13,711 bases of DNA from Gammaproteobacteria bacterium (GCA_030829925.1 JAURNZ010000017.1:1-13711), one strand, 5' to 3'. Positions 1-6,317 are shown, numbered from the stretch's first letter. Notes: generated by a model from the sequence alone, not told the origin. A program made the numbers and translations.

Positions 1-612
1 TAAATGAATGTCATCAAAAAGTGGACAGGTTGCAATCGAATGAAGTAATGCTTCATCATTAGATACAACTAAAGAATCAATGTATTTATTTTTCTTATGT
101 GTATATTCAAACACATTATAGTAACCCAAAGTTGATTCATATTTTAGTTGAATCAATTTTGCAACGATAGGGTTTTCAACTTGATAACGCTCTAAAAGAA
201 GCGCTGTTTCTACTCGTGCAGGGTCTATTGTTTTAAAATTGATCATTTGTATGATTTGTGTTTTATGTCTCGCACTTATAAAATCTTCATTATTAAGAAG
301 TGGGTATGCTTTAAAATCTGCAACTTGAGCATCAGTATAGTCATGTTGACGTAGATCTTTTATAAAACTTTCAAGTGTTTCTTTACTTTTTAAAGCTTCT
401 AAAAAGTTGATCACCATCGGGTTTGTTTTTTGATAGGCTCTATGATCTATCTTTAAAACATCTAAGTCATTCAACGTTTCAAAACCAAGAGGGTCAAACC
501 CATTTAAGTCTTCGATCAATTGGTCAAATAGGAAAATATCTTGAGACAATGTCATTGTTTCAATTTTATTTGCTAATATGATGTAATCTTTTAATTCATT
601 TCCTTTAAACAT
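1..612 (-). CDS. Hypothetical protein, C-terminus cut by window edge
   Basis: An open frame of 204 codons reads from ATG at 612 to the left edge without a stop, so the C-terminal part is missing. The protein starts MFKGNELKDYIILANKIETM. It looks soluble and largely helical, with many Asp, Glu and Lys residues and no obvious signal peptide or membrane segment. I do not recognise a family. It is the last of five same-strand genes and lies 89 bp downstream of the stop of its neighbour. Its promoter region has a perfect extended -10 (TGATATAAT) with a degenerate PmrA-like hexamer pair at the same distance as in the other cassettes, so it may belong to the same regulon. The ribosome site is weak (AAGAAG about 10 nt before ATG). 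A role as a secreted effector is inference from context only. Confidence 0.75.
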   Translation of the reverse strand, partial: MFKGNELKDYIILANKIETMTLSQDIFLFDQLIEDLNGFDPLGFETLNDLDVLKIDHRAYQKTNPMVINFLEALKSKETLESFIKDLRQHDYTDAQVADFKAYPLLNNEDFISARHKTQIIQMINFKTIDPARVETALLLERYQVENPIVAKLIQLKYESTLGYYNVFEYTHKKNKYIDSLVVSNDEALLHSIATCPLFDDIHL

Positions 613-646
613 TGGCGTATTCTTCTTTTTATATGTTATATTATTG

Positions 647-679
647 ATTATATCAATGAATCCTTAACAAAAGATTATC
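647..679 (-). promoter_or_regulatory. Promoter of the partial gene: extended -10 with degenerate PmrA-like box
   Basis: Read on the minus strand, TGATATAAT (TG at 654-655, hexamer 647-652) is a perfect extended -10. Exactly 10 nt upstream is GATAAT-N5-GTTAAG (663-679). This has the PmrA-box layout and an 11-bp period, but both hexamers deviate from TTAAT. The spacing equals that of the four clear cassettes. The -10 is confident; the box is marginal and could be chance. Confidence 0.4.
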
Positions 680-701
680 GATTACCTAAAGAGGTTATAT
701 T

Positions 702-1676
702 TTATTTACTATTTTGAGGTACTGGAACATAACCCTCATCATCACAGTTGAAATCTTCCTCTATTCGCATTTCTTCTACAATAGCGGTATCTGGTGGATT
801 TGAGTTTTCTTGATGAATAGCATCATGTATGTCTAGTTCTATTGGCATATCTAATGGTGTTGCTGCACTTATTGGCATGACAGATGCAAACATTCTGAAG
901 GATTCTATCTCATAATGTTCACTAGACTTTGCTTGCGGTAATGTTTCACAAGACGGTATAGCTGGATCGGCTTTTTCAGATGTCTCGATTGAGGGATTGA
1001 AAACAAATGTGCTTGATTCAATGTGGGTTTTTAAATGGTCATCACTATTTTTTTTGAAGCTTTTAAAAAGCCTTTTATGATCTTCGGTAAAGTTAGCATT
1101 TGTAAATGCATTTGGCTGCGATATTTGCTTAGGCGTACGTAAAGGTTCAAAGGTTTCACGAAGCTCATTCATCAAATCGTCTGATAATGTAAAGTCTTTA
1201 GGCAACATTGTATTTGCATATGTCAAATAGTTAAATAAGTCATCGGTGCATGCAAGGAAGTTTTCTTGAAAGGGGTGATACATCGCTTTAATTTCTTCGA
1301 TGAAACGTTCTTGAGTCATCTCTGGGTTGTTACCATTTGTAAATAAAACAATTTCAATTATGAATTTAGGTGTAAGTATGGCGTCAATGGATTGGCTGAT
1401 TACATCTTGTAAATGAATGAAATTATTTCTAGTTGCCTCATTGAAATTTAAACAAAAGTTTTGGTTTAAACCATTGTGGTGTAATCCAATGTAATCATTT
1501 TTCAATTGCATCAGATCAGATAAAGTTGGTTCCTTAGTCATAAAATCGGAAATAAGTTTATCAAAGTTATTTTGTAGGTTTATGATGATCTGACCCCCTG
1601 TCATTTCATTCACTCTGTATTGTATTAATGCTTGAAGCATGCTTAAAGTATGCTGTGAATTTAGTAGGTTTGTCAT
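702..1676 (-). CDS. Candidate Dot/Icm-type effector, 324 aa, glutamate-rich C-terminus
   Basis: I do not recognise a family. Residues 1 to about 180 look helical and globular (start MTNLLNSQHTLSMLQALIQY). From about 180 the chain becomes polar and probably disordered, with many Ser, Thr, Pro and Asn. The last 26 residues hold an acidic block, VEEMRIEEDFNCDDE (about 300-314), followed by a short PVPQNSK-like end. Glutamate blocks in the last ~30 residues are a known translocation feature of Legionella Dot/Icm effectors. There is no signal peptide or membrane segment. The start is supported by a strong GGAG ribosome site 7 to 10 nt upstream. The gene has its own PmrA-type promoter at 1713-1745 and lies behind the terminator of the 140-aa gene. 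A secreted effector is the best inference; an ordinary cytoplasmic orphan is not excluded. Confidence 0.85.
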   Translation of the reverse strand: MTNLLNSQHTLSMLQALIQYRVNEMTGGQIIINLQNNFDKLISDFMTKEPTLSDLMQLKNDYIGLHHNGLNQNFCLNFNEATRNNFIHLQDVISQSIDAILTPKFIIEIVLFTNGNNPEMTQERFIEEIKAMYHPFQENFLACTDDLFNYLTYANTMLPKDFTLSDDLMNELRETFEPLRTPKQISQPNAFTNANFTEDHKRLFKSFKKNSDDHLKTHIESSTFVFNPSIETSEKADPAIPSCETLPQAKSSEHYEIESFRMFASVMPISAATPLDMPIELDIHDAIHQENSNPPDTAIVEEMRIEEDFNCDDEGYVPVPQNSK

Positions 1677-1712
1677 AACCTTCTCCTATTATTGTTATTT
1701 GTTACTTTTTTT

Positions 1713-1745
1713 ATTGTGACAGGAATTAATTAAGGCAATATTAAT
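1713..1745 (-). promoter_or_regulatory. PmrA-type promoter of the 324-aa gene
   Basis: On the minus strand the box is ATTAATATTGCCTTAAT (1729-1745), i.e. xTTAAT-N5-cTTAAT. Ten nt later come TG-n and a -10 of CACAAT (1713-1718), which is 4 of 6 to consensus. The box overlaps where a -35 would lie, as expected for an activator that replaces a poor -35. The start codon is about 37 nt further on. The hexamer pair agrees with the known PmrA consensus (CTTAAT-N5-CTTAAT in enterics, cTTAATatT in Legionella and Coxiella). Confidence 0.65.
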
Positions 1746-1851
1746 AGCTTTTATCTATGATTGTTTTTATTTTTAATTGTGGTATTTGAGCGACGTGACT
1801 CAATGCTTTAAATACAATAAAGCCCCTAAAGAGGGGCTTTATGGATTGTTA
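1729..1851 (-). repeat. Intergenic module, copy A (terminator + spacer + PmrA box)
   Basis: This 123-bp segment is shared with copies at 2342-2464 and 3155-3275. From 1735 to 1851 it is collinear with 2348-2464 without gaps and differs at six positions. All six are transitions, with G or C here and A or T in the other copy. It contains, in transcription order, the terminator of the 140-aa gene, a conserved spacer and the PmrA box of the 324-aa gene. The 28 nt at 1795-1822 are identical in all three copies. Confidence 0.9.
1817..1842 (-). terminator. Intrinsic terminator after the 140-aa gene
   Basis: A perfect 11-bp stem (1817-1827 with 1832-1842; GC-rich core GCCCCT/AGGGGC) encloses a 4-nt loop. 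It is flanked by A-runs on one side and T-runs on the other, so it could act in both directions. It lies 22 bp past the stop of the 140-aa gene. Confidence 0.85.
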
Positions 1852-1864
1852 TTTAAGCTGTAGG

Positions 1865-2287
1865 CTATTTGTTACATACCATTTTAGCTGCATTATCTAG
1901 TACTTCATTTTCAGCATCAGTATATCTAGTTGTCCTACGATCAATAATTTTATTTTCTTTAACTGTATTTGCATTGTTTTGAGACATTTGGTTGTCTGAT
2001 CTTTGAACATGTGTTGCTGAACGTATATTCTCAGATGCAACGGGTTTCATCCCTACATTCCTTGTCATGTGTTGTATACGCATTAATTGTTTGTGACTCA
2101 TTGTCGTACGTTTCGGGGGCCACATATGTTTCAATAGACTATTATACGATATACAACCTTGAATATAGTATTTAAAAGCACCTTTTAGATTTTTATCTTG
2201 TAGAGCATCTTTCGCTTTATTAAGGTCTTTTTGATTGGTGTTATAAGTGTCTATGATTGTCTGTTTAAGATTTGATAATAATTTCAT
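1865..2287 (-). CDS. Hypothetical 140-aa protein, candidate effector
   Basis: I do not recognise a family. Residues 1-60 look helical (start MKLLSNLKQTIIDTYNTNQK, then KNLKGAFKYYIQGCISY). The remainder is polar, basic and probably disordered, rich in Asn, Gln, Arg and Met, and ends in KMVCNK. The N-terminal pattern of a short helix, then N/D-L-x-G-x-F-K and an aromatic stretch, recurs in the 141-aa protein at 3301-3726. The 76 bp around the start and promoter are nearly identical in those two genes, so they are probably diverged duplicates. A GAGG ribosome site lies 6 nt before ATG. There is no signal peptide. The promoter is PmrA-type (2326-2358) and a strong terminator follows. Effector function is inferred only from regulation and neighbours. 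Confidence 0.8.
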   Translation of the reverse strand: MKLLSNLKQTIIDTYNTNQKDLNKAKDALQDKNLKGAFKYYIQGCISYNSLLKHMWPPKRTTMSHKQLMRIQHMTRNVGMKPVASENIRSATHVQRSDNQMSQNNANTVKENKIIDRRTTRYTDAENEVLDNAAKMVCNK

Positions 2288-2360
2288 TTTTACCTCTTTT
2301 TTTGTTTTTATTAATTTATATATTTATTATTACAAACTATTATTAAGGTAATATTAATAG
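2285..2360 (-). repeat. Start-codon and promoter repeat, copy 1
   Basis: These 76 bp, running from the start codon of the 140-aa gene through its ribosome site, leader, -10 and PmrA box, match 3724-3799 upstream of the 141-aa gene at 74 of 76 positions with no gaps. Both mismatches fall inside the box region (2347 and 2349). This is the clearest sign that the two genes arose by a duplication. Confidence 0.9.
2326..2358 (-). promoter_or_regulatory. PmrA-type promoter of the 140-aa gene
   Basis: On the minus strand the box ATTAATATTACCTTAAT (2342-2358) is followed after 10 nt by TGT and AATAAT (2326-2331), an extended -10 matching 5 of 6. The predicted leader is about 30 nt. The geometry is identical to the other cassettes. 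Binding by PmrA is inferred from the known consensus. Confidence 0.7.
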
Positions 2361-2464
2361 TTTTTATCTATGATTGTTTTTATTTTTAATTATGGTATTT
2401 AAGCGATGTGACTCAATGCTTTAAATACAATAAAGCCCCTAAAGAGGGGCTTTATAGATTGTTA
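2342..2464 (-). repeat. Intergenic module, copy B (terminator + spacer + PmrA box)
   Basis: This is the second copy of the ~120-bp module, about 95 percent identical to copy A over 117 aligned bases. It carries the terminator of the 203-aa gene and the promoter box of the 140-aa gene. Confidence 0.9.
2430..2455 (-). terminator. Intrinsic terminator after the 203-aa gene
   Basis: The same 11-bp perfect stem and 4-nt loop as at 1817-1842, with a T-rich tail on the minus strand. It lies 28 bp past the stop of the 203-aa gene. Confidence 0.85.
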
Positions 2465-2483
2465 ATAAAGTTTTAATGACCTA

Positions 2484-3095
2484 TTAAGAAATGGTACAAC
2501 CGGATGAAGGTTTTTCAGTCTCCATAGGCTTATAAGTAAACATAGATTCATTATGAATAGCTCTTTTACCTTCGTTCGTCATTGATGAGTTAATATCTTC
2601 TTTGGAATATTTTTTAGTGAATATATCCTTACCAAAAATACCACGTATGTCTGGATCGTTTGCCTCTTTAGCTATATTAAAATGAGTTGATTGCTGATAA
2701 GCATAGATGGTTTCAACCTTAAAGTCTGGATAAGGAAGAAAAGTATCAAAACTATGTGAAAACCCAAGTAACTCAGATGATAAGTTGAAAATTTTTTGAG
2801 TTAATCCAAATGTGGATTGTCCATTTTTTGGTGAGTGATTAAAATCTTCACTTGAGAAATAGTTAGTTAAATTGTTTAGAAAAACTTCTTTCCCAATAAA
2901 TATTTTAGCCAGTAAAAAAAAGTCTTTGTTTGTTATTATGTTATTTTCTTTATATTCGCCGTCATCTTTGCAAACAGCTACTAATTCAAGTGCCATGTCT
3001 TTAATAAATGAATTGCTGGGAGCATTAATCATGCCATTGGCAATTTTATAGTCTAACACGCGAGTATATAATTCTTTTATTTCTTCTCTATTCAT
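2484..3095 (-). CDS. Candidate effector, 203 aa, with C-terminal CaaX-like motif
   Basis: I do not recognise a family. The protein starts MNREEIKELYTRVLDYKIAN and looks helical and soluble, with no signal peptide or membrane segment. The last four residues are C-T-I-S (Cys200), preceded by a flexible Ser/Pro/Lys/Glu stretch. This fits the CaaX box that eukaryotic prenyltransferases modify; Ser at the last position favours farnesylation. Bacteria lack these enzymes, but several Legionella effectors use host prenylation for membrane anchoring. A GGAG ribosome site 8 nt before ATG supports the start. It has its own PmrA-type promoter (3139-3171) and terminator (2430-2455). The effector role is inferred from promoter type, neighbours and tail; a four-residue tail can occur by chance. 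Confidence 0.85.
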   Translation of the reverse strand: MNREEIKELYTRVLDYKIANGMINAPSNSFIKDMALELVAVCKDDGEYKENNIITNKDFFLLAKIFIGKEVFLNNLTNYFSSEDFNHSPKNGQSTFGLTQKIFNLSSELLGFSHSFDTFLPYPDFKVETIYAYQQSTHFNIAKEANDPDIRGIFGKDIFTKKYSKEDINSSMTNEGKRAIHNESMFTYKPMETEKPSSGCTIS

Positions 3096-3138
3096 TATTT
3101 TTCTCCAATTTTTTGTTTGTGAATTATTAATGTCTCTT

Positions 3139-3171
3139 ATTATTACAAACTATTATTAAGGAAATATTAAT
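3139..3171 (-). promoter_or_regulatory. PmrA-type promoter of the 203-aa gene
   Basis: On the minus strand the box ATTAATATTTCCTTAAT (3155-3171) is followed after 10 nt by TGT and AATAAT (3139-3144). The box-to-ATG distance is 59 nt, slightly longer than in the neighbouring cassettes because the leader differs while box and -10 are kept. Confidence 0.7.
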
Positions 3172-3275
3172 TGCTTTTATTTATGATTGTTTTTTTTTTA
3201 ATTGTGGTATTTAAGCGACGTGACTCAATGCTTTAAATACAATAAAGCCCTAAAGAGGGGCTTTATGGTTTGTTA
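3155..3275 (-). repeat. Intergenic module, copy C (terminator + spacer + PmrA box)
   Basis: This third copy is two bases shorter than A and B. One base is lost in the T-tract near 3189-3200 and one C in the terminator stem. It joins the 141-aa gene (terminator) to the 203-aa gene (promoter). Confidence 0.88.
3242..3266 (-). terminator. Intrinsic terminator after the 141-aa gene
   Basis: A variant of the shared hairpin with one C missing. The 9-bp outer stem (3242-3250 with 3258-3266) remains intact and the loop is enlarged to 7 nt. It lies 35 bp past the stop of the 141-aa gene. Confidence 0.75.
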
Positions 3276-3300
3276 TGTTTGTGTGATATTTATTGTATTA

Positions 3301-3726
3301 TTAAACTTTATGAGGTGGTGCGCTTGAATCTTGTTGATCAAATGCGTTGTTCTCAGAATTAGTTGCCATAGGTTGACGTATGATTGTAAGATCTTTTCCC
3401 TCAGGTAAATCTTTGATGATAGAATAATCTGAGGGTAGACATGCTTCTGCTGGTTTAATTTCAGTTACATCATTACCTATTATATGTATATTTTCATTGT
3501 TTAGTGTGTTATTTGAAGATACATTACTCAGATATTCAGTTTTAATCGGTTGATGACTCGGATATTCAGCGTTTACAGCGGCGCCGATACTTGAAGTGCG
3601 TATTGCAGGTTTTTTTGCGAAAAATGGCTCAAACAAAACTTTAAAAAACCCTATTAAATCATCATTTTTGTAATAATTCATCATGTTATTAATTTCTTTT
3701 TTAAGATCATCTAAAAATGTTTTCAT
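3301..3726 (-). CDS. Hypothetical 141-aa protein, candidate effector
   Basis: I do not recognise a family. Residues 1-40 form a probable amphipathic helix pair (MKTFLDDLKKEINNMMNYYK, then NDDLIGFFKVLFEPFF). From about 41 the chain is polar and probably disordered, rich in Asn, Ser, Pro and Glu, and ends in PPHKV. Length, start-region DNA and the D-L-x-G-x-F-K-like segment resemble the 140-aa protein at 1865-2287. There is no signal peptide. The GAGG ribosome site lies 6 nt before ATG. It is the promoter-proximal member of the cluster: its PmrA box begins 24 bp after the clpB stop with no terminator between, so it could also receive read-through from clpB. Function as an effector is inferred from context. 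Confidence 0.8.
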   Translation of the reverse strand: MKTFLDDLKKEINNMMNYYKNDDLIGFFKVLFEPFFAKKPAIRTSSIGAAVNAEYPSHQPIKTEYLSNVSSNNTLNNENIHIIGNDVTEIKPAEACLPSDYSIIKDLPEGKDLTIIRQPMATNSENNAFDQQDSSAPPHKV

Positions 3727-3799
3727 TTTTACCTCTTTTTTTGTTTTTATTAATTTATATATTTATTATTACAAACTATTATTAAAGAAATATTAATAG
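3724..3799 (-). repeat. Start-codon and promoter repeat, copy 2
   Basis: This 76-bp block matches 2285-2360 at 74 of 76 positions. Homology to the intergenic modules stops about 3799. The terminator-plus-spacer half is absent here, where clpB begins, so this marks the boundary of the duplicated array. Confidence 0.9.
3765..3797 (-). promoter_or_regulatory. PmrA-type promoter of the 141-aa gene
   Basis: On the minus strand the box ATTAATATTTCTTTAAT (3781-3797) is followed after 10 nt by TGT and AATAAT (3765-3770). The second hexamer is tTTAAT rather than cTTAAT, still within the Y-TTAA-K consensus of enteric PmrA boxes. Confidence 0.65.
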
Positions 3800-3821
3800 A
3801 TTTGATCATTGACAAAATAGA

Positions 3822-6317
3822 CTAAGGCTTAATAATGATCTGATCTTTTTTAAGGCTAATGGTATATTGATTTTCAGGTTTATCCAAGATTTTGGCAGCC
3901 AATGGGTTTTCAATGTATTGTTGAATCAATCGCTTAATAGGCCTTGCCCCAAAAGTTTGGGTATCACCTAATTGAGCTAAATAGGGTAGTACCTGCTCAT
4001 CAACCGTTAAACCAATGTCTTGATCATGTAAACGTTTTTCAACGCGTTTTAATTGAAGGCCAACAATTTGGTTTAAATCTTCATCTGAGAGGGATTCAAA
4101 TCGAATGATTTCATCAATGCGGTTAATGAACTCAGGTGGAAAATGCTTGTGTAAGGCTGGCATATAATCAACATCCCCTTGACCAAGGTTAGAAGTCATA
4201 ATGACCAGCGATTGACGAAAATTAACGGTTCTACCTTGTCCATCAGTAAGTCTGCCATCATCCAATACTTGAAGGAGTGTATGAAAGACATCCGGATGAG
4301 CTTTTTCAACTTCGTCTAGGAGAACAACACAGTGGGGGTTGCGTCTTACCGCTTCGGTTAGATAACCGCCTGCATCATAGCCGACATAGCCGGGTGGGGC
4401 ACCAATCAATCTTGAAACAGAATGTTTTTCCATGTATTCAGACATATCAATCCGAATCATCGCATCTTCACGGTCAAAGAGGTATTTGGCTAACGAACGA
4501 CAGACTTCAGTTTTACCAACCCCAGTTGGGCCTAAAAATAAGAAGGAACCAATGGGTTTATGTGGATCAGAAAGTCCTGAGCGTGAACGTCTAACCGCAT
4601 TGGCAACCGCTGTAATGGCTTTTTCTTGACCAATCACTGATTGGTGCAGGGTATCTTCTAAGTGTAATAGCTTGGCCTTGTCACTGGTCATAAGCTTTTG
4701 AACTGGAATGCCTGTCCATTTGGCAATGACTTCATTGATTTCTTCAGAACCAATCCAGTGACGCAGGAGCGGGGATTCATCTTGTGAATCTTTTTGCGCC
4801 TTTAATTGCTTTTCTAAGGTTGGAATGGTGCCATATTGCAGTTCTGACATTTTACTTAAATCGCCATCACGGTTGGCTTGTTCCAGCTGAATTCTTGCTT
4901 GGTCAAGTTGTTCTTGCTGTAATTGGGTTTGTTTCAGGCGTGCTTTTTCGCCTTGCCATTGTTCATCTAAGCCGGCATGTTCTTTTTCTAATAAAGCAAT
5001 GTCATCATCTAATTGTTTAAGTGCTTCAACGGCTTGATCATCTTTTTTAAGTGCTTCACGCTCAATTTTCTTTTGAATCAGCTTTCTTGAAATTTTTTCA
5101 AGGGCATCAGGTTTTGAGTCAATGGACATACGTAGTTGGCTTGCAGCCTCATCCATTAAATCGATGGCCTTATCAGGTAAGTTTCGGTCAGTGATATAGC
5201 GCTCAGATTGAGTGGCAGCAGCGATGATGGCTTCATCTCTGATGGTAACCCCATGGTGGAGTTCATAGCGTTCTTTAATGCCTCTTAAGATGGCAATGGT
5301 GTCTTCAACGCTTGGTGGATGAACCATGACTTTTTGGAACCGTCGTTCTAAGGCAGCGTCTTTTTCAATATACTTACGATGCTCGTCTAGGGTTGTCGCA
5401 CCAATGCAGTGAAGCTCGCCACGGGCGAGGGCAGGTTTAAGCATATTGCCTGCATCCATCGCGCCTTCAGTTTTACCTGCACCGACCATGGTATGCATTT
5501 CATCAATAAAGAGAATGATTTGGCCGTTGGCTTTAGAAATGGCTCTTAATACACCTTTTAAACGTTCCTCAAACTCTCCACGGTATTTGGCACCAGCCAC
5601 CATGGCAGCCATGTCTAATGCTAACAATCGTTTATGCTTGATGCCTTCTGGAACCTCACCATTGATCATGCGTTGGGCCAGGCCTTCGACAATGGCTGTC
5701 TTACCAACACCGGGTGACCCAATTAAAACGGGGTTATTTTTGGTTCTTCGTTGTAGGACTTGAATGGTGCGTCTAATTTCTTCGTCACGCCCAATCACAG
5801 GGTCTAGTAATCCTTTTTGTGCTTGTTCAGTTACATCTAAGGTGTATTGTGCCAAAGTTTCATCCAAAGCATCGTCCAAAGGGCTTTCAATGGATTGGCC
5901 TTGACGGTGTTCTTGCATCACAGATTCAAACGTGCTTTCAGTCACACCAGATGCTTTAATCAGTTTGGCTGCATCATCTTTACTTTGAAGGAGGGCTAGC
6001 AAAAAAGTATCTGTAGAGATGTATTGGTCTTTTTGTTTCTTAGCAAGCGTTTGAGCGCTTTGTAATAATTTTTGCAAATTTGGATCAATGCCTTGAAGGG
6101 CACCATTTGGTTTTAAGTGTAAGGCTTTGGTTAGCGCTGATTCAAGGGCTTCAATGTTGGCGCCTGCCTGCATCAGCCATTGCTTAGGTGCATCGACCAT
6201 AAGTGATGCTTGTAATACATGCATGGCTTCCACTTGCGTATGTTGTTGTTGGCTCGCAAGTTGTTGGGCTTCGGTTAATATTTTTTCAAAAGGTTGTGTA
6301 AATGCAAATGTATCCAT
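3822..6317 (-). CDS. clpB: ATP-dependent disaggregase ClpB
   Basis: ClpB is a cytoplasmic hexameric AAA+ chaperone that threads aggregated proteins through its pore with DnaK. Visible domains: N-terminal Clp_N repeats (about 1-145); first AAA+ with Walker A GSPGVGKT (200-207), Walker B IILFIDE (267-273), pore loop KYRGE and arginines 325-326; coiled-coil M domain (about 400-515); second AAA+ with Walker A GPTGVGKT (596-603), Walker B VVLLDE (664-669), pore loop GYVG (643-646) and sensor-2 GARP near the end. At 831 residues it is slightly short of the usual ~857. Two oddities stand out. The first Walker A has Ser where Glu is usual (GEPGVGKT), and the stretch between TSNLG and PPEFINRIDE is about 14 residues shorter than in E. 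coli as I recall it. AGAGAG ahead of ATG supports the start. Upstream is a heat-shock-like promoter; downstream no terminator precedes the effector-like cluster. Confidence 0.97.
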   Translation of the reverse strand: MDTFAFTQPFEKILTEAQQLASQQQHTQVEAMHVLQASLMVDAPKQWLMQAGANIEALESALTKALHLKPNGALQGIDPNLQKLLQSAQTLAKKQKDQYISTDTFLLALLQSKDDAAKLIKASGVTESTFESVMQEHRQGQSIESPLDDALDETLAQYTLDVTEQAQKGLLDPVIGRDEEIRRTIQVLQRRTKNNPVLIGSPGVGKTAIVEGLAQRMINGEVPEGIKHKRLLALDMAAMVAGAKYRGEFEERLKGVLRAISKANGQIILFIDEMHTMVGAGKTEGAMDAGNMLKPALARGELHCIGATTLDEHRKYIEKDAALERRFQKVMVHPPSVEDTIAILRGIKERYELHHGVTIRDEAIIAAATQSERYITDRNLPDKAIDLMDEAASQLRMSIDSKPDALEKISRKLIQKKIEREALKKDDQAVEALKQLDDDIALLEKEHAGLDEQWQGEKARLKQTQLQQEQLDQARIQLEQANRDGDLSKMSELQYGTIPTLEKQLKAQKDSQDESPLLRHWIGSEEINEVIAKWTGIPVQKLMTSDKAKLLHLEDTLHQSVIGQEKAITAVANAVRRSRSGLSDPHKPIGSFLFLGPTGVGKTEVCRSLAKYLFDREDAMIRIDMSEYMEKHSVSRLIGAPPGYVGYDAGGYLTEAVRRNPHCVVLLDEVEKAHPDVFHTLLQVLDDGRLTDGQGRTVNFRQSLVIMTSNLGQGDVDYMPALHKHFPPEFINRIDEIIRFESLSDEDLNQIVGLQLKRVEKRLHDQDIGLTVDEQVLPYLAQLGDTQTFGARPIKRLIQQYIENPLAAKILDKPENQYTISLKKDQIIIKP

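Noticed and set aside
681..698. Terminator after the 324-aa gene
   Set aside because: Only a 4-bp ACCT/AGGT stem with a mismatch above it; too weak compared with the 11-bp hairpins of the other cassettes.
1969..2175. Plus-strand 68-codon frame opposite the 140-aa gene
   Set aside because: No ribosome site or promoter; the minus-strand gene has both plus a terminator.
1729..3275. Integron-like cassette array with attC sites
   Set aside because: Same-strand orphan genes separated by similar repeats suggested it, but the repeats contain a plain terminator and promoter, show no paired attC core sites, and no integrase gene is present.
1729..3799. CRISPR array
   Set aside because: The repeats are ~120 bp, separated by whole genes, with only three or four copies.
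4277..5763. Plus-strand open frames inside clpB (for example 4277-4594 and 5446-5763)
   Set aside because: They are antisense shadows of the highly conserved ClpB coding sequence with no ribosome sites or recognisable products.
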